Positions 24,487 through 32,429 of a stretch of 64,000 nt of DNA are shown one piece after another. Where the stretch lies: the NCBI RefSeq assembly GCF_017948485.1, contig NZ_JAFFSX010000022.1, positions 1 to 64,000 on the forward strand, in the 5' to 3' direction. Numbering within the stretch: position 1 is the first letter of the stretch; each line of letters starts with the position of its first letter. A program made the translations under genes and the position numbers. The notes beneath the pieces were generated by a model that searched no databases, was not told the DNA's origin, and worked only from the letters and a program-made list of their open reading frames with translations. Source of the DNA: Streptomyces sp. GESEQ-35. Lineage in GTDB: Bacteria; Actinomycetota; Actinomycetes; Streptomycetales; Streptomycetaceae.

Positions 24487-25497
24487 CTACACCCCGTGGC
24501 AGTCCCCGTAAGCCTGCCCCGACCCGCACCAGCAAGCCGTCCCCCGCTGTGGCGGCCACTCGATGGCGCGTCCCCTGGCCGCCAGCGTCGTTGCGTACTG
24601 GGGTAGCAGTGCGGTGTCCTCCGGCGGAGCTCCCTCCGAGGCCGAGAAGGCCTCGTACGAGGGGACTGTGCCCGTGACGATTCCCAGGTTCGGGGTGCCT
24701 GAGGAGGCGAGTTCTCGGAGGGAGGCCTCTATCGTCGCCAGGTGTTCCTCGTGGGTGGGGTACTCCGTGGCGAGTGCCGGGTAGGCGGTGAGGAGTTCCT
24801 CCAGTTCGCCCGACGGCCAGTGCAGCACGGCTACCGGGAAGGGGCGGGACAGGGCCGCCCGGTATGCGCCCAGCTCCGCCTGTAGTCGCGAGATCTCTGC
24901 TCGCAGTTCCGCCGGGTCGTCCGAGCCCAGGGACCAGACTCGCTTCGGGTCGTGGAGTTCGTCCAGGGAGACCGGTGAGGTGTGGACGCTTTCCGCGAGG
25001 GCGTCCCACTCGTCGTGGCCGGCGCCCAGCATGCGCCGTACGCGGTGGCGGCCGAAGAGGAGAGGGTGGGTGGTGTACGGGGGCTCCGGGACGTTCGTGA
25101 GGAGGAGCCGTACTCCCTCCGTGAACGTCTCCTGCGCCTGCTCCAGCTCGTCGTGGGATTCCAGGGCCTCCGCGACGATCACCCAGGCGGCCGGGTCGCG
25201 CGGGGACGCCGTACGGACGCCCTCGATGATGGCCCTGGCCTCGGCCTCGTGGCCGTATTCCCAGAGGTTCGACGCCTTGAGTGCTCGTACCAGGTGCGGG
25301 TTTTCCAACCCGGCGGACGAGGACAGCAGGCGGTCGTAGAGCGTCGTCGCGGCGGGGCGGTCGCCGGACAGTTCCAGGTGGGCCGCGGCCTGGAGGAGCA
25401 GGGCCTCGGCGTCCTCGGGGTACAGGCCGGCGGTCCGCTCCAGGCGGGCCGCTTCGGCGGCGTGGTCGACGTTTTCGGCAGGCGTGTCGGGGCGCAT
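24487..25497 (-). CDS. TPR-like protein with C-terminal SEC-C zinc motif
   Basis: A 336-residue soluble protein. The N-terminal half is helical, with TPR-like repeats (AARLERTAGLYPEDAEALLL, HLVRALKASNLWEYGHEAE, AWVIVAEALESHDELEQAQ). A coiled-coil-like stretch lies at ELRAEISRLQAELGAYRAAL, and the extreme C-terminus is CWCGSGQAYGDCHGV, a complete SEC-C zinc finger (CxCxSGxxYxxCH). SEC-C tails mediate metal binding and protein contacts, as in SecA. Start is taken at ATG 25497 (MRPDTPAENV); a longer version from 25572 adds a Pro/Ser-rich tail without better support. Function unknown. Three nine-base GCGATCAG(C/T) repeats lie just downstream of its stop (24367-24393). Confidence 0.75.
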   Translation of the reverse strand: MRPDTPAENVDHAAEAARLERTAGLYPEDAEALLLQAAAHLELSGDRPAATTLYDRLLSSSAGLENPHLVRALKASNLWEYGHEAEARAIIEGVRTASPRDPAAWVIVAEALESHDELEQAQETFTEGVRLLLTNVPEPPYTTHPLLFGRHRVRRMLGAGHDEWDALAESVHTSPVSLDELHDPKRVWSLGSDDPAELRAEISRLQAELGAYRAALSRPFPVAVLHWPSGELEELLTAYPALATEYPTHEEHLATIEASLRELASSGTPNLGIVTGTVPSYEAFSASEGAPPEDTALLPQYATTLAARGRAIEWPPQRGTACWCGSGQAYGDCHGV

Positions 25498-25656
25498 GGG
25501 GGACACCGTAGCGCCGGTCGGTGACGAAGGTGAGGTATGGGCAGGCCAGCGGTCCATGACTGGGTCGGTCACGGTCCTGTCGGCGATCTTGTGAGAGATG
25601 CCCGTTGGAGGGGGGTCCAGCCCATTCGTCGTACGTGCCTGGTCCCGGACAGTCGT

Positions 25657-25685
25657 GTGCCGGGCCCGGAGTCCGGGCCCGGCAC
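25657..25685 (-). terminator. Strong hairpin terminator
   Basis: GTGCCGGGCCCGG (25657-25669) and its exact complement (25673-25685) form a 13-bp stem with a 3-base loop. It lies downstream of the repeat-protein gene on the minus strand; no U-tract, as usual in streptomycetes. The rest of the 25498-25932 gap contains no gene I can support. Confidence 0.7.
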
Positions 25686-25932
25686 TGCCGTCGACCAGTC
25701 GACCAGTTGTATCCCTCGGTCAGAAGCGTCGGCTGACCTCAGCCGTTGAGGAGCGGCCGTGCTGCGGGCCGCCCGTCCCGTCGTGCAGACGCCGGTGGTT
25801 GCCGGGTCGAAGGGGAGCGCGAACGGGAGCGTGCCCTAGCTGGACCGGTGGCTGGGCCGGGCCCGGCTGTGCGGGGGCCGGACCTGGCCGTCGCCGGAGC
25901 TGTCGCCGGGGTCGCCGACTATTCGACAGCGG

Positions 25933-26817
25933 CTAGCCGTGGTCCTGCCCGTGCTCCGGCTTGGTGGGGTGCGTCGGGTGTTCTGGCTTGGTGGGGTGTG
26001 TCGGATGCTCCGGCTTCGTGGGGTGCGTCGGGTGGGCGGGCTTGGTGGGGTGCTCCGGGTATGCCGGCTTCGTCGGGTGTTCGGGGTGAGCGGGCTTGGT
26101 GGGGTGTTCGGGCTTTGCCGGGTACGTCGGGTGGTCGGGCTTGGCTGGGTGGGCCGGGTGTTCGGGCTTTGCCGGGTACGTCGGGTGGTCGGGCTTGGCT
26201 GGGTGGGCCGGGTGCGCGGGCTTGGCCGGGTGGGCAGGCTTCGCGGGATAGGCCGGGTGGGCCGGCTTGGCTGGGTGAGCCGGGTACGCAGGCTTTGCCG
26301 GGTGCTCCGGGAGGGCCGGCTTCGCGGGGTGAGCGGGCTTCGCCGGGTGGGCCGGGTACGCGGGCTTGGCCGGGTGAGCCGGATACGCGGGCTTCGCTGG
26401 GTGGGCGGGGTAGGCCGGCTTCGCGGGGTGCGCGGGCTTGGCCGGGTGTTCAGGCTTGGCCGGATATGCAGGCTTGGCTGGGTGTGCCGGGTACGCAGGC
26501 TTCACCGGGTGCTCCGGATGCGCGGGCTTCGCCGGGTGAGCCGGATAGGCAGGCTTGGCTGGGTGAGCCGGATAGACCGGCTTCGCCGGGTGGGCCGGAT
26601 GGACCGGCTTCACGGGGTGGGCCGGATAGACCGGTCTCGTCGGATTGGTCGGGTAGGTGGGCTTGGCCCCGTGGGCCGGGTGGGCGGGCTTCGCCGGGTG
26701 GGGCGGGGGCGGGTTGGTTTGGGCGTAGGCGGGTCCGGCGGTTGCCAGTGCGGCTGCGGCGAGCGCGGCCGTGGCGGCCGACGCCAGGACGGATCGCCAA
26801 CTCGGCGATGTCGACAT
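25933..26817 (-). CDS. Secreted Pro/His/Lys-rich tandem-repeat protein
   Basis: A 294-residue protein. After MSTSPSWRSV and a hydrophobic core (LASAATAALAAAALATAG) there is a signal peptidase site at AYA-QTN. The whole mature chain consists of short tandem units built on PAHPAKP, PAYPAHPAKP and PEHPTKP, with His, Tyr, Glu or Asp at the variable position and a Lys or His every few residues. There is no LPXTG, no C-terminal membrane helix and no Cys; it ends PTKPEHGQDHG. Such chains tend to adopt an extended polyproline-like structure and could bind wall anionic polymers (Lys) or metal ions (His). ATG 26817 is preferred over GTG 26826 because of GGAG five bases upstream. A 13-bp hairpin lies about 250 bases downstream. 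Confidence 0.82.
   Translation of the reverse strand: MSTSPSWRSVLASAATAALAAAALATAGPAYAQTNPPPPHPAKPAHPAHGAKPTYPTNPTRPVYPAHPVKPVHPAHPAKPVYPAHPAKPAYPAHPAKPAHPEHPVKPAYPAHPAKPAYPAKPEHPAKPAHPAKPAYPAHPAKPAYPAHPAKPAYPAHPAKPAHPAKPALPEHPAKPAYPAHPAKPAHPAYPAKPAHPAKPAHPAHPAKPDHPTYPAKPEHPAHPAKPDHPTYPAKPEHPTKPAHPEHPTKPAYPEHPTKPAHPTHPTKPEHPTHPTKPEHPTHPTKPEHGQDHG
25945..26705. repeat. Imperfect tandem repeats encoding PAHPAKP units
   Basis: The coding region consists of degenerate 18- to 27-base repeats (plus-strand form GGCTTGGCTGGGTGAGCCGG and variants such as GGCTTCGCCGGGTG). Copies diverge mainly at third positions, indicating old expansion with selection on the protein. The region is prone to slippage and mis-assembly. 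Confidence 0.8.
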
Positions 26818-26999
26818 TTGCTCCACTCTCCTCGACTTGGTTCAGGGCCTCGTGACGGCTGGTCAGCACCAAGGGCTGGATAGTGGAATTCATAGGAAAA
26901 CGGGTTATATGACTAACGCTGCGGCAGTCATAAGCCACCGGACGGTGTACCGCGGGCCGCCACTTGGCCCGGGTGGTGGCGAGGTTTGGGCCACGATGT

Positions 27000-27185
27000 T
27001 CATGGATGTTCATGGATGTTCATGAGCGTGGTCTCGTGGTAGCGGCGCATGTTCTTGCCCTTCGAGGCCGCAGCCACGGTGGCGGTGATCGCGCTGATCG
27101 ACGTGTGCGGCACACCGATCCAGTCGCTCAACCGCTTGGCCCCGGCTGCCACGAGATCGCTGGACGTCTCCGGGTATGCGACAGC
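27000..27185 (-). pseudogene. Coding-like remnant without a start codon
   Basis: On the minus strand one frame is open to a TGA at 27000-27002. It reads like real protein: YPETSSDLVAAGAKRLSDW, then IGVPHTSISAITATVAAASK and GKNMRRYHETTLMNIHEH, with nearly all third positions G or C. I find no suitable start or ribosome site upstream, and the frame loses protein character before 27190. The 3' end is made of two ten-base direct repeats (CATGGATGTT). Probably the tail of a decayed gene; family not recognised. The remainder of the 26818-27378 gap holds only the repeat-protein promoter region and the GH30 terminator. Confidence 0.35.
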
Positions 27186-27329
27186 ACCGGACCGCCCGTC
27201 GGCATCGCGGCCGGCGCCGGCTGTCGTATCGCCGCGTCCGTGACCGAAACGGCAACCACCTCGTGCCGCGCGCTGGCGGGATGCCCCGAATGGCTGCCAG
27301 AGGGGGTGGGTCGCTCTCCCCCCGAACGG

Positions 27330-27359
27330 GAGCGGGCGCCGGTCGCCCGGCGCCCGCTC
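27330..27359 (-). terminator. Hairpin terminator of the GH30 gene
   Basis: GAGCGGGCGCC (27330-27340) pairs with GGCGCCCGCTC (27349-27359), extended by two more base pairs around a four-base loop, 20 bases beyond the GH30 stop on the minus strand. No U-tract. Confidence 0.75.
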
Positions 27360-27378
27360 TACATGGCCATGCCGTTCC

Positions 27379-28848
27379 CTACAGGGTCACCCCGTCCACC
27401 TGCAACGTCTGCACCGCGCCCGCCGCGAACGGCACGCTCACCGACTTGCCGCTCAGGTACGTGTCCGAGTAGGCGCGGTAGCGGTCGCTGCCCGCTGTCG
27501 CCGTGTTCCAGCGGGGGACCAGGCCGCCCGAGCCGCCCGTCACCGTCGAGAAGCGGGAGAGGTCGAAGGTGAGGGTCTGGGCGGCGCCCGTGTTGACGGC
27601 CACGATCACCAGGCGGCGCGCGGCCGCGTCGTATGCCGCCGCCGCGTAGCTGACGCCCGTGTCGATGATCGTCATTCCGGGGCGGATGTGGCGGCTGAAC
27701 TGGGCCATCACGTAGTACTTCGTCTGGACCGTCGTCGGCTGAAGGGTGCTCGCGTCGTACGCGATCATGGCCCAGCCGGTGCTCGGGTCCATCACCTGCC
27801 AGTAGCACCATGCCGTCGGGTGCAGCCAGCGGAAGTCGTAGCAGAGGTTCGACGCCAGGGTCAGGCCGGTCGCGTCGCTGTCGCCCGTCTCCGAGTTCCA
27901 CAGCTTCTTGCCGGATGTCGTGACGACGTCTGTGTAGAGGAGGTCTCTGCGGCCGCCCGAGCCCTGGTAGCCGTGCACGTTGACCTGGGTGACCAGGGCC
28001 CTGGTCGACGAACCGAAGGAGGCCCAGGTCGAGCGGGCCGTGTCGTAGTTGGTCTCGTCGGAGGCGGAGATCCTGATCCCCGTCAGGCCGCGCGCGTCGA
28101 GTTCGCTTCTCATGTAGGGGAGTACGGCCGCCTGGACCGCCGGGTCCAGATGGCAGCCCTCCTGTGTGCCGGTGCTGGTCCACCAGGTGGAGGCGGGCTC
28201 GTTGAAGGGGTCGACCGTCGCGAAGTTCACGCCCCAGTTGTTGCGGGCGTACAGGGCTGTGGCCGCCAGGTGCGAGGCGTGCTGCCGGTAGTTCCAGGTC
28301 TGGAGGTTGTTGGCGCCGCCCGCCGCTCCCGACGGGTTGTGGTTGGAACACATCCACCACATGGGGGAGTTGGCGAACAGCTCGCTCACTGCGCCGCGCT
28401 GCGTGGCCTTCACCAGGGCGGCGCGCTGGTTCGCGTCCGCCGTCCAGTCCCAGGCGGAGGACGTGGGGTCCTCGTTGTTCCAGTCCTGCCAGAAGCCCTC
28501 GATCTGCTTGAAGGCGGGGATGTTGGGCGACTCCACCATCGACTCGCCGTTGACGCTGTTCCAGCTGCACGCGCCGAGGTTGTAGCGCGCGATGTTGAGG
28601 CCCAGGCCGGGGAGTGAAGTTCCGTTGTACGTCACCGACTTGGTGGTGAAGAAGGCGTCGGCGAAGTCGTCCCGGGCGCCGAAGACGTTGGCCCACCAGG
28701 CGAGCGAGGTGCCCCAGCCCTCCCAAGTGCCGTACCTCGTACCGGGGTTGACGGCGATGGTGGCGTCCGCGTGTGCGGTGCCGGTCGCCAGGGCGCTGCC
28801 GAGGAATGTTCCGCCCGCTGCGGCCAGCAGGGTTCTGCGTCGGATCAT
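27379..28848 (-). CDS. Secreted GH30 glycoside hydrolase (endo-beta-1,6-galactanase-like)
   Basis: A 489-residue exported enzyme. The N-terminus MIRRRTLLAAAGGTFLGSAL is a twin-arginine (Tat) signal, with cleavage near AHA-DATI. The body is the GH30 barrel plus beta domain: WEGWGTSLAWWANVFG at the start, acid/base Glu in TVDPFNEPASTWW, nucleophile Glu in KLWNSETGDSD, then YWQVMDPSTGWAMI. The overall order is closest to GH30 subfamily 5 (endo-beta-1,6-galactanases acting on arabinogalactan side chains). ATG 28848 has GGAG five bases upstream; an upstream in-frame start would precede the Tat motif needlessly. Tat export fits a folded extracellular enzyme. A hairpin terminator follows. Confidence 0.85.
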   Translation of the reverse strand: MIRRRTLLAAAGGTFLGSALATGTAHADATIAVNPGTRYGTWEGWGTSLAWWANVFGARDDFADAFFTTKSVTYNGTSLPGLGLNIARYNLGACSWNSVNGESMVESPNIPAFKQIEGFWQDWNNEDPTSSAWDWTADANQRAALVKATQRGAVSELFANSPMWWMCSNHNPSGAAGGANNLQTWNYRQHASHLAATALYARNNWGVNFATVDPFNEPASTWWTSTGTQEGCHLDPAVQAAVLPYMRSELDARGLTGIRISASDETNYDTARSTWASFGSSTRALVTQVNVHGYQGSGGRRDLLYTDVVTTSGKKLWNSETGDSDATGLTLASNLCYDFRWLHPTAWCYWQVMDPSTGWAMIAYDASTLQPTTVQTKYYVMAQFSRHIRPGMTIIDTGVSYAAAAYDAAARRLVIVAVNTGAAQTLTFDLSRFSTVTGGSGGLVPRWNTATAGSDRYRAYSDTYLSGKSVSVPFAAGAVQTLQVDGVTL

Positions 28849-29083
28849 GGCTACTCCGCTTCGGTCAACCACCGGTCCCTGAACCGGCGCTGTGGCCTGT
28901 CCCGTTCATGCCATGAGGAAGCATCGGGTGTGCCGCAGGAGGTTGTCGAGGTTTATGACAGCCCTTTCTCAAACCCGTGTACGAAGTACCGAACGGGGCG
29001 GTTCCACACCACGTGGCGCATGGGTCTGGCTACTTGCGGACCTGCCTCTTATCGTGCGGGCGGCACCGGCGAAGGAGGTGCGT

Positions 29084-29857
29084 GTGCGGATGCGGGTTCT
29101 CGTCGTGCAGCACAGCAGTCGGCGGCGGCGTGTGCTGTTGCGGCGCGGGGTGTGGGCGGGCGGCGAGGTCCTCGTCACCGTAGGGCTCGTGCTTCTGCTG
29201 CTTGTCGCGCATCAGCTGTGGTGGACCAACCGGCAGGCCAGGGAGGGCGCCGAGCGGAAGGTGGAGGCGCTGGAGCGGGAGTGGGGGGCGTCGCAGGGTG
29301 GTGGCGGCGGTCAGGAGGACTCCGGTACGGCGGCCGCGCCCTCGCAGACCGAGGCGCCCCGGCGGCAGCCCGCCGCGCAACGTGCGACGTCCGCCGCCCC
29401 GACCTGGTCCCAGGCCTACGCCGTTCTGACCATCCCCCGCCTCGGCCTCCGCGTCCCCGTGGCCGAGGGCACCAGCAAGCAGAATGTCCTCAACAAGGGG
29501 TACGTCGGCCATTACTCCGGCACCCAACAGCCCGGCCAAGCCGGGAACTTCGCGCTCGCCGGGCACCGCAACACCCACGGCGAGCCCTTCCGGTACGTCA
29601 ACCGGCTCGGTAAGGGTGACGAGGTCGAGGTGGAGACGGAGGACGCCATGTACACGTACGTCGTCGACCGGACCCTGCCGCAGACCGCCGCCCGGGACGG
29701 CGGGGTCATCCAGCCGGTGCCGAGGAGCGCCGTCCGGTCCGGCTACGGGTACAGCGACCCCGGCTACTACCTCACCCTCACGACCTGCACTCCCGAGTAC
29801 ACGTCCAAGTACCGGCTGGTGGTGTGGGGGAAGCTGATCTCGATGCGGCCCCGTTGA
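29084..29857 (+). CDS. Class E sortase
   Basis: A 257-residue membrane-anchored transpeptidase. One N-terminal transmembrane helix (GGEVLVTVGLVLLLLVAHQLWW) is followed by a Gly/Ala/Pro-rich linker. The sortase barrel carries catalytic His in FALAGHRNTHGEPF, Cys in LTLTTCTPEYTSKYRL and Arg in SKYRLVVWG. Class E enzymes of actinobacteria cleave LAXTG motifs, and a LARTG protein is encoded at 38979, a plausible substrate. The start is taken at GTG 29084, correctly spaced from AAGGAGG (29072-29078); longer starts add an arginine-rich tail with no support. It is divergent from the GH30 gene and convergent with the MFS gene. Confidence 0.85.
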   Translation: MRMRVLVVQHSSRRRRVLLRRGVWAGGEVLVTVGLVLLLLVAHQLWWTNRQAREGAERKVEALEREWGASQGGGGGQEDSGTAAAPSQTEAPRRQPAAQRATSAAPTWSQAYAVLTIPRLGLRVPVAEGTSKQNVLNKGYVGHYSGTQQPGQAGNFALAGHRNTHGEPFRYVNRLGKGDEVEVETEDAMYTYVVDRTLPQTAARDGGVIQPVPRSAVRSGYGYSDPGYYLTLTTCTPEYTSKYRLVVWGKLISMRPR

Positions 29858-29899
29858 GTGCTTCGCTGGATATGCGGGTTCGTTCGCCGCGGGTCGGTG

Positions 29900-29932
29900 G
29901 GGGCTGGTCGCGCAGTTCCCCGCGCCCCTGGA
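29900..29932. repeat. Dispersed palindromic element, copy 1
   Basis: GGGGCTGGTCGCGCAGTTCC continuing CCGCGCCCCTGGA, one arm of the dispersed element also found at 35148, 38801, 43561, 48867 and 51214. It sits between the convergent sortase and MFS genes, where it may contribute to termination. Confidence 0.75.
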
Positions 29933-29965
29933 GGGCGTTGCCCCTCACGCCCCTTGTCGGCCCCC

Positions 29966-31357
29966 TCACCTCTCCCGAAGCACCCCCACCCCCACCGCCG
30001 CGACCACCGCAAGCCCCGCCGACACAAGCATCGCGATATTCGCGCCCTGCGCCAGGCTCCCCGATGACGTGGACAGTGCGATGGTCAGGGCGACGCCGGC
30101 GCTCGAACCGATGTACCGGAACGTCTGCTGCGCTCCCGACCCCATCCCCGCCCGCTGGGGCGGCACGGACTCCACCGCGAGCAGCGGTAGCGCGGCGTTG
30201 AGCAGGCCGCTGCCGATGCCGGCGATCACGAGTCCGGGGAGCAGCCGTGTCCAGGAGCCGGAGTCCAGCGCGCCCAGCATCGTCAGCGCGCCGCCCGCGT
30301 GCAGCAGGAAACCGAGGGCGAGTTGCAGGCGTGGGGACACCCGGCCCGCCAGCCGCTTGGCTTGAAGGGCGACGCCGAAGGAGAGCCCGGACCAGAGCAG
30401 GAACAGCCAGGCCGTGTCCATCGCGGACAGGCCGAGCGTCTGCTGGAGCAGCGCCGGCAGGAAGCTGAACAGGCCGATCACCGCGAGTCCGGTGAACAGG
30501 CCGCCGGCCGAGGAGGCCAGGAAGTGCGGGCGGCGCAGCAGGGTCAGGTCGATCATGGGTGTGCCCGCGCGCCGCTCCACCAGCACGAAGATCCCGATCA
30601 GTACGGCGGATGCGGCGAGCAGCAGTCCCACCGGTGCGCGCAGCCATCCGTCCCGGCCCAGCGTCAGCGCCGCCAGCAGTGCGACCAGCGCCAGCCCGAA
30701 GGTCACCGCCCCGCCGAAGTCGGGCCGCCCGCCCCTGGGGGCACGGGACTCAGCCAACGTACGCGTGCCGAGTGCGGCCACGATGATTGCCGCGGCGCCC
30801 AACACCCCGTACCCCAGCCGCCAGTTGGGCATCGCCCCGGCCACCAGCGGTCCCAGCGCGATGCCGCCGCTCACGAACGCGCCCCACACGCCGGTCGCGT
30901 GCAGCCTGCCGCGCGGGGTCGGGAACGCGTGCACGATCAGGCCCAGGCTGCTTGCGAGGAGCGCGGCGCTCGCCCCGCCCTGGGCGATGCGGGCCAGCGT
31001 GAACAGCCAGGTGGAGGTGGTGAAGGCGCCCAGTGCCGTGGTGATGCCGAGTGCGAGGGTGCCGGCGAGGAAGATCCTGCGGCGGCCGTAGTCGTCGGCG
31101 AGGCTTCCGGCGATCAGCAGCAGGGCGGCGAGGCCGAGCGGGGTGCCGTTCAGCAGCCAGGCCTGGGCGGAGAGTGGGGTGTGCAGGGCTGCGGCGGTCT
31201 CGGGGAGCGTGACCATCGGCGCGGTGTACGTCATCAGGGCCACGGCGGTGGCGGCGCTGGTCACGGCGAGGGTGGCGGTCGGGCGGGGCGCCGACTCGGC
31301 CCGGGGAGCGGCCGGGGCGGGCCGCACCGTAAGAGTTCGGTCATTGAACCTTGGCAT
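29966..31357 (-). CDS. MFS transporter (DHA2-like drug efflux)
   Basis: A 463-residue integral membrane protein with about 14 hydrophobic helices. Signature A is GSLADDYGRRRIFLAGT between helices 2 and 3. The motif-C-like GGIALGPLVAGAMPNWRLGYG marks the antiporter, drug-efflux type. Substrate unknown. ATG 31357 gives MPRFNDRTLTVRP; the sequence just upstream repeats the same bases (PRFNERT-like), because two copies of an operator lie across the gene start. It is divergently transcribed from the HxlR-family regulator at 31427, which presumably represses it. The 3' end meets the sortase gene with a palindromic repeat between. Confidence 0.88.
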   Translation of the reverse strand: MPRFNDRTLTVRPAPAAPRAESAPRPTATLAVTSAATAVALMTYTAPMVTLPETAAALHTPLSAQAWLLNGTPLGLAALLLIAGSLADDYGRRRIFLAGTLALGITTALGAFTTSTWLFTLARIAQGGASAALLASSLGLIVHAFPTPRGRLHATGVWGAFVSGGIALGPLVAGAMPNWRLGYGVLGAAAIIVAALGTRTLAESRAPRGGRPDFGGAVTFGLALVALLAALTLGRDGWLRAPVGLLLAASAVLIGIFVLVERRAGTPMIDLTLLRRPHFLASSAGGLFTGLAVIGLFSFLPALLQQTLGLSAMDTAWLFLLWSGLSFGVALQAKRLAGRVSPRLQLALGFLLHAGGALTMLGALDSGSWTRLLPGLVIAGIGSGLLNAALPLLAVESVPPQRAGMGSGAQQTFRYIGSSAGVALTIALSTSSGSLAQGANIAMLVSAGLAVVAAVGVGVLRER

Positions 31358-31419
31358 GCCCCGTACCGTAGCACCTTCGGTTCGTTCATTGAACCTAGGG
31401 CCGGAAAAGTGGTTACAGT
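31339..31419 (+). promoter_or_regulatory. HxlR operator pair and leaderless promoter
   Basis: TCATTGAACCT occurs twice (from 31341 and 31386), 45 bases apart. The second forms a perfect palindrome GTTCA-T-TGAAC (31384-31394) and overlaps the -35 TTGAAC (31389-31394). A -10 TACAGT (31414-31419) lies seven bases before the HxlR ATG, a leaderless layout. The first copy lies inside the first codons of the MFS gene. Repressor binding would block both directions. Confidence 0.65.
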
Positions 31420-31426
31420 GGACGCC

Positions 31427-31954
31427 ATGGCACTGGGCAAGGACTACGCGACACAGGAGTGCTCGATCGCCAGGGCACTGGAGATCGTCGGCGAGCGGTG
31501 GACGCTGCTCGTGATCCGCGACGCGCTCTACGGCGTCCGGCGCTACAACGACTTCCTCGTCCACCTCGGCATCCCGCGCGCCGTCCTGGCCGCCCGCCTC
31601 CAGGCGCTCACCGCGGAGGGGATCCTCGAAAAGCGCCGGTACCAGCAGTCACCGCCGCGGGACGAGTACGTCGTGACCGACCGCGGCATCGCGCTGTGGC
31701 CCACGCTGCGGTCGCTCGGGGTGTGGGGCCGGGAGCACCTCGGGGACTACCGGCTGCGCTATTTCAGGCATGCGCAGTGCGGTACCGAACTCGGCTCGTA
31801 CGGCGAATGCCCCGCCTGCGGAACCGTCGTACCCGTCCCGGACGTGGAAATGGTGCCGGGACCCGGACTCGATCCGGACCCGGAGAATCCGGTCAGCCGG
31901 GCGCTGCTCAAGCCCAAGAGGCTGCTCCAGCCGATCGAGACGGATCCTGTATAA
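31427..31954 (+). CDS. HxlR-family winged-helix regulator
   Basis: A 175-residue protein. The HxlR domain spans residues 10-105: CSIARALEIVGERWTLLVIR, YGVRRYNDFLVHLGIPRAVL, then RLQALTAEGILEKRRY and YVVTDRGIALWPTLRSLGVW. The C-terminal extension contains two CxxC-like sets (AQCGTELGSYGECPACG), likely a small zinc knuckle, longer than in minimal HxlR proteins. This group usually represses a divergently transcribed efflux or redox gene in response to quinones or aldehydes. Here the neighbour is an MFS pump with two GTTCATTGAAC-type sites in the intergenic region. ATG 31427 is supported by a -10 hexamer seven bases upstream, i.e. a leaderless transcript. Confidence 0.88.
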   Translation: MALGKDYATQECSIARALEIVGERWTLLVIRDALYGVRRYNDFLVHLGIPRAVLAARLQALTAEGILEKRRYQQSPPRDEYVVTDRGIALWPTLRSLGVWGREHLGDYRLRYFRHAQCGTELGSYGECPACGTVVPVPDVEMVPGPGLDPDPENPVSRALLKPKRLLQPIETDPV

Positions 31955-32011
31955 CGAACAGCAGGACAACGAACAGCAGGGCGAGCAGATTTACGAGGGA
32001 GAGGGGGCGCC

Positions 32012-32332
32012 GTGATCCGTGTCCGCGCCGGTCTGCGCCCCGCCCTCCTGTTGCTGCTCCTGCTGCTCCTGCTGCTCCAGGTCGCGCTGCTCGACACGGG
32101 CAGCCTCTCCGCCACCGTCGCGCTCGCCGCGACCGCCGCGGCCGGGTCCGCCTTCGCCGCGTGCTCGCTCCTCGTCTCGCGCTGCGCGCCCGCCGTGCCG
32201 CCCACGCGGGTGCGTACGGCCATCCGCGACCGTGACCTGCGTACGGCGTTCCTGCCGCAACGCGATCCCGACGCCAAGGGGCGCACCCGGCCCCGGGCGC
32301 CCGGACAGGCCCTCCCGACGACCGTCGCGTAG
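32012..32332 (+). CDS. Small DUF6412-like membrane protein
   Basis: A protein of 106 residues. An extreme leucine run (PALLLLLLLLLLLQVALL) forms the first transmembrane helix, and ATVALAATAAAGSAFAACSLLV the second. The tail is cytosolic and basic (RTAIRDRDLRTAFLPQRDPDAKGRTRPRAP). I recall this as the DUF6412 family, which sits immediately upstream of YidC-like insertases in streptomycetes; the neighbour here agrees. Starts at GTG 32012. Probably co-transcribed with the insertase gene 98 bases downstream and possibly an accessory factor (inference). Confidence 0.7.
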   Translation: MIRVRAGLRPALLLLLLLLLLLQVALLDTGSLSATVALAATAAAGSAFAACSLLVSRCAPAVPPTRVRTAIRDRDLRTAFLPQRDPDAKGRTRPRAPGQALPTTVA

Positions 32333-32429
32333 GGCACACATCCGCAGTTCCCGTTCGTGACCCCGCGCGGGGTCGTCATGCCGCCATCTCACTGACCCGG
32401 CACGACGAGACCCCACGGAGGGCTCACCC

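Noticed and set aside
25945..26705. CRISPR array
   Set aside because: Repeats are short, imperfect and without unique spacers, lie inside an intact signal-peptide-bearing frame, and no cas genes are present.
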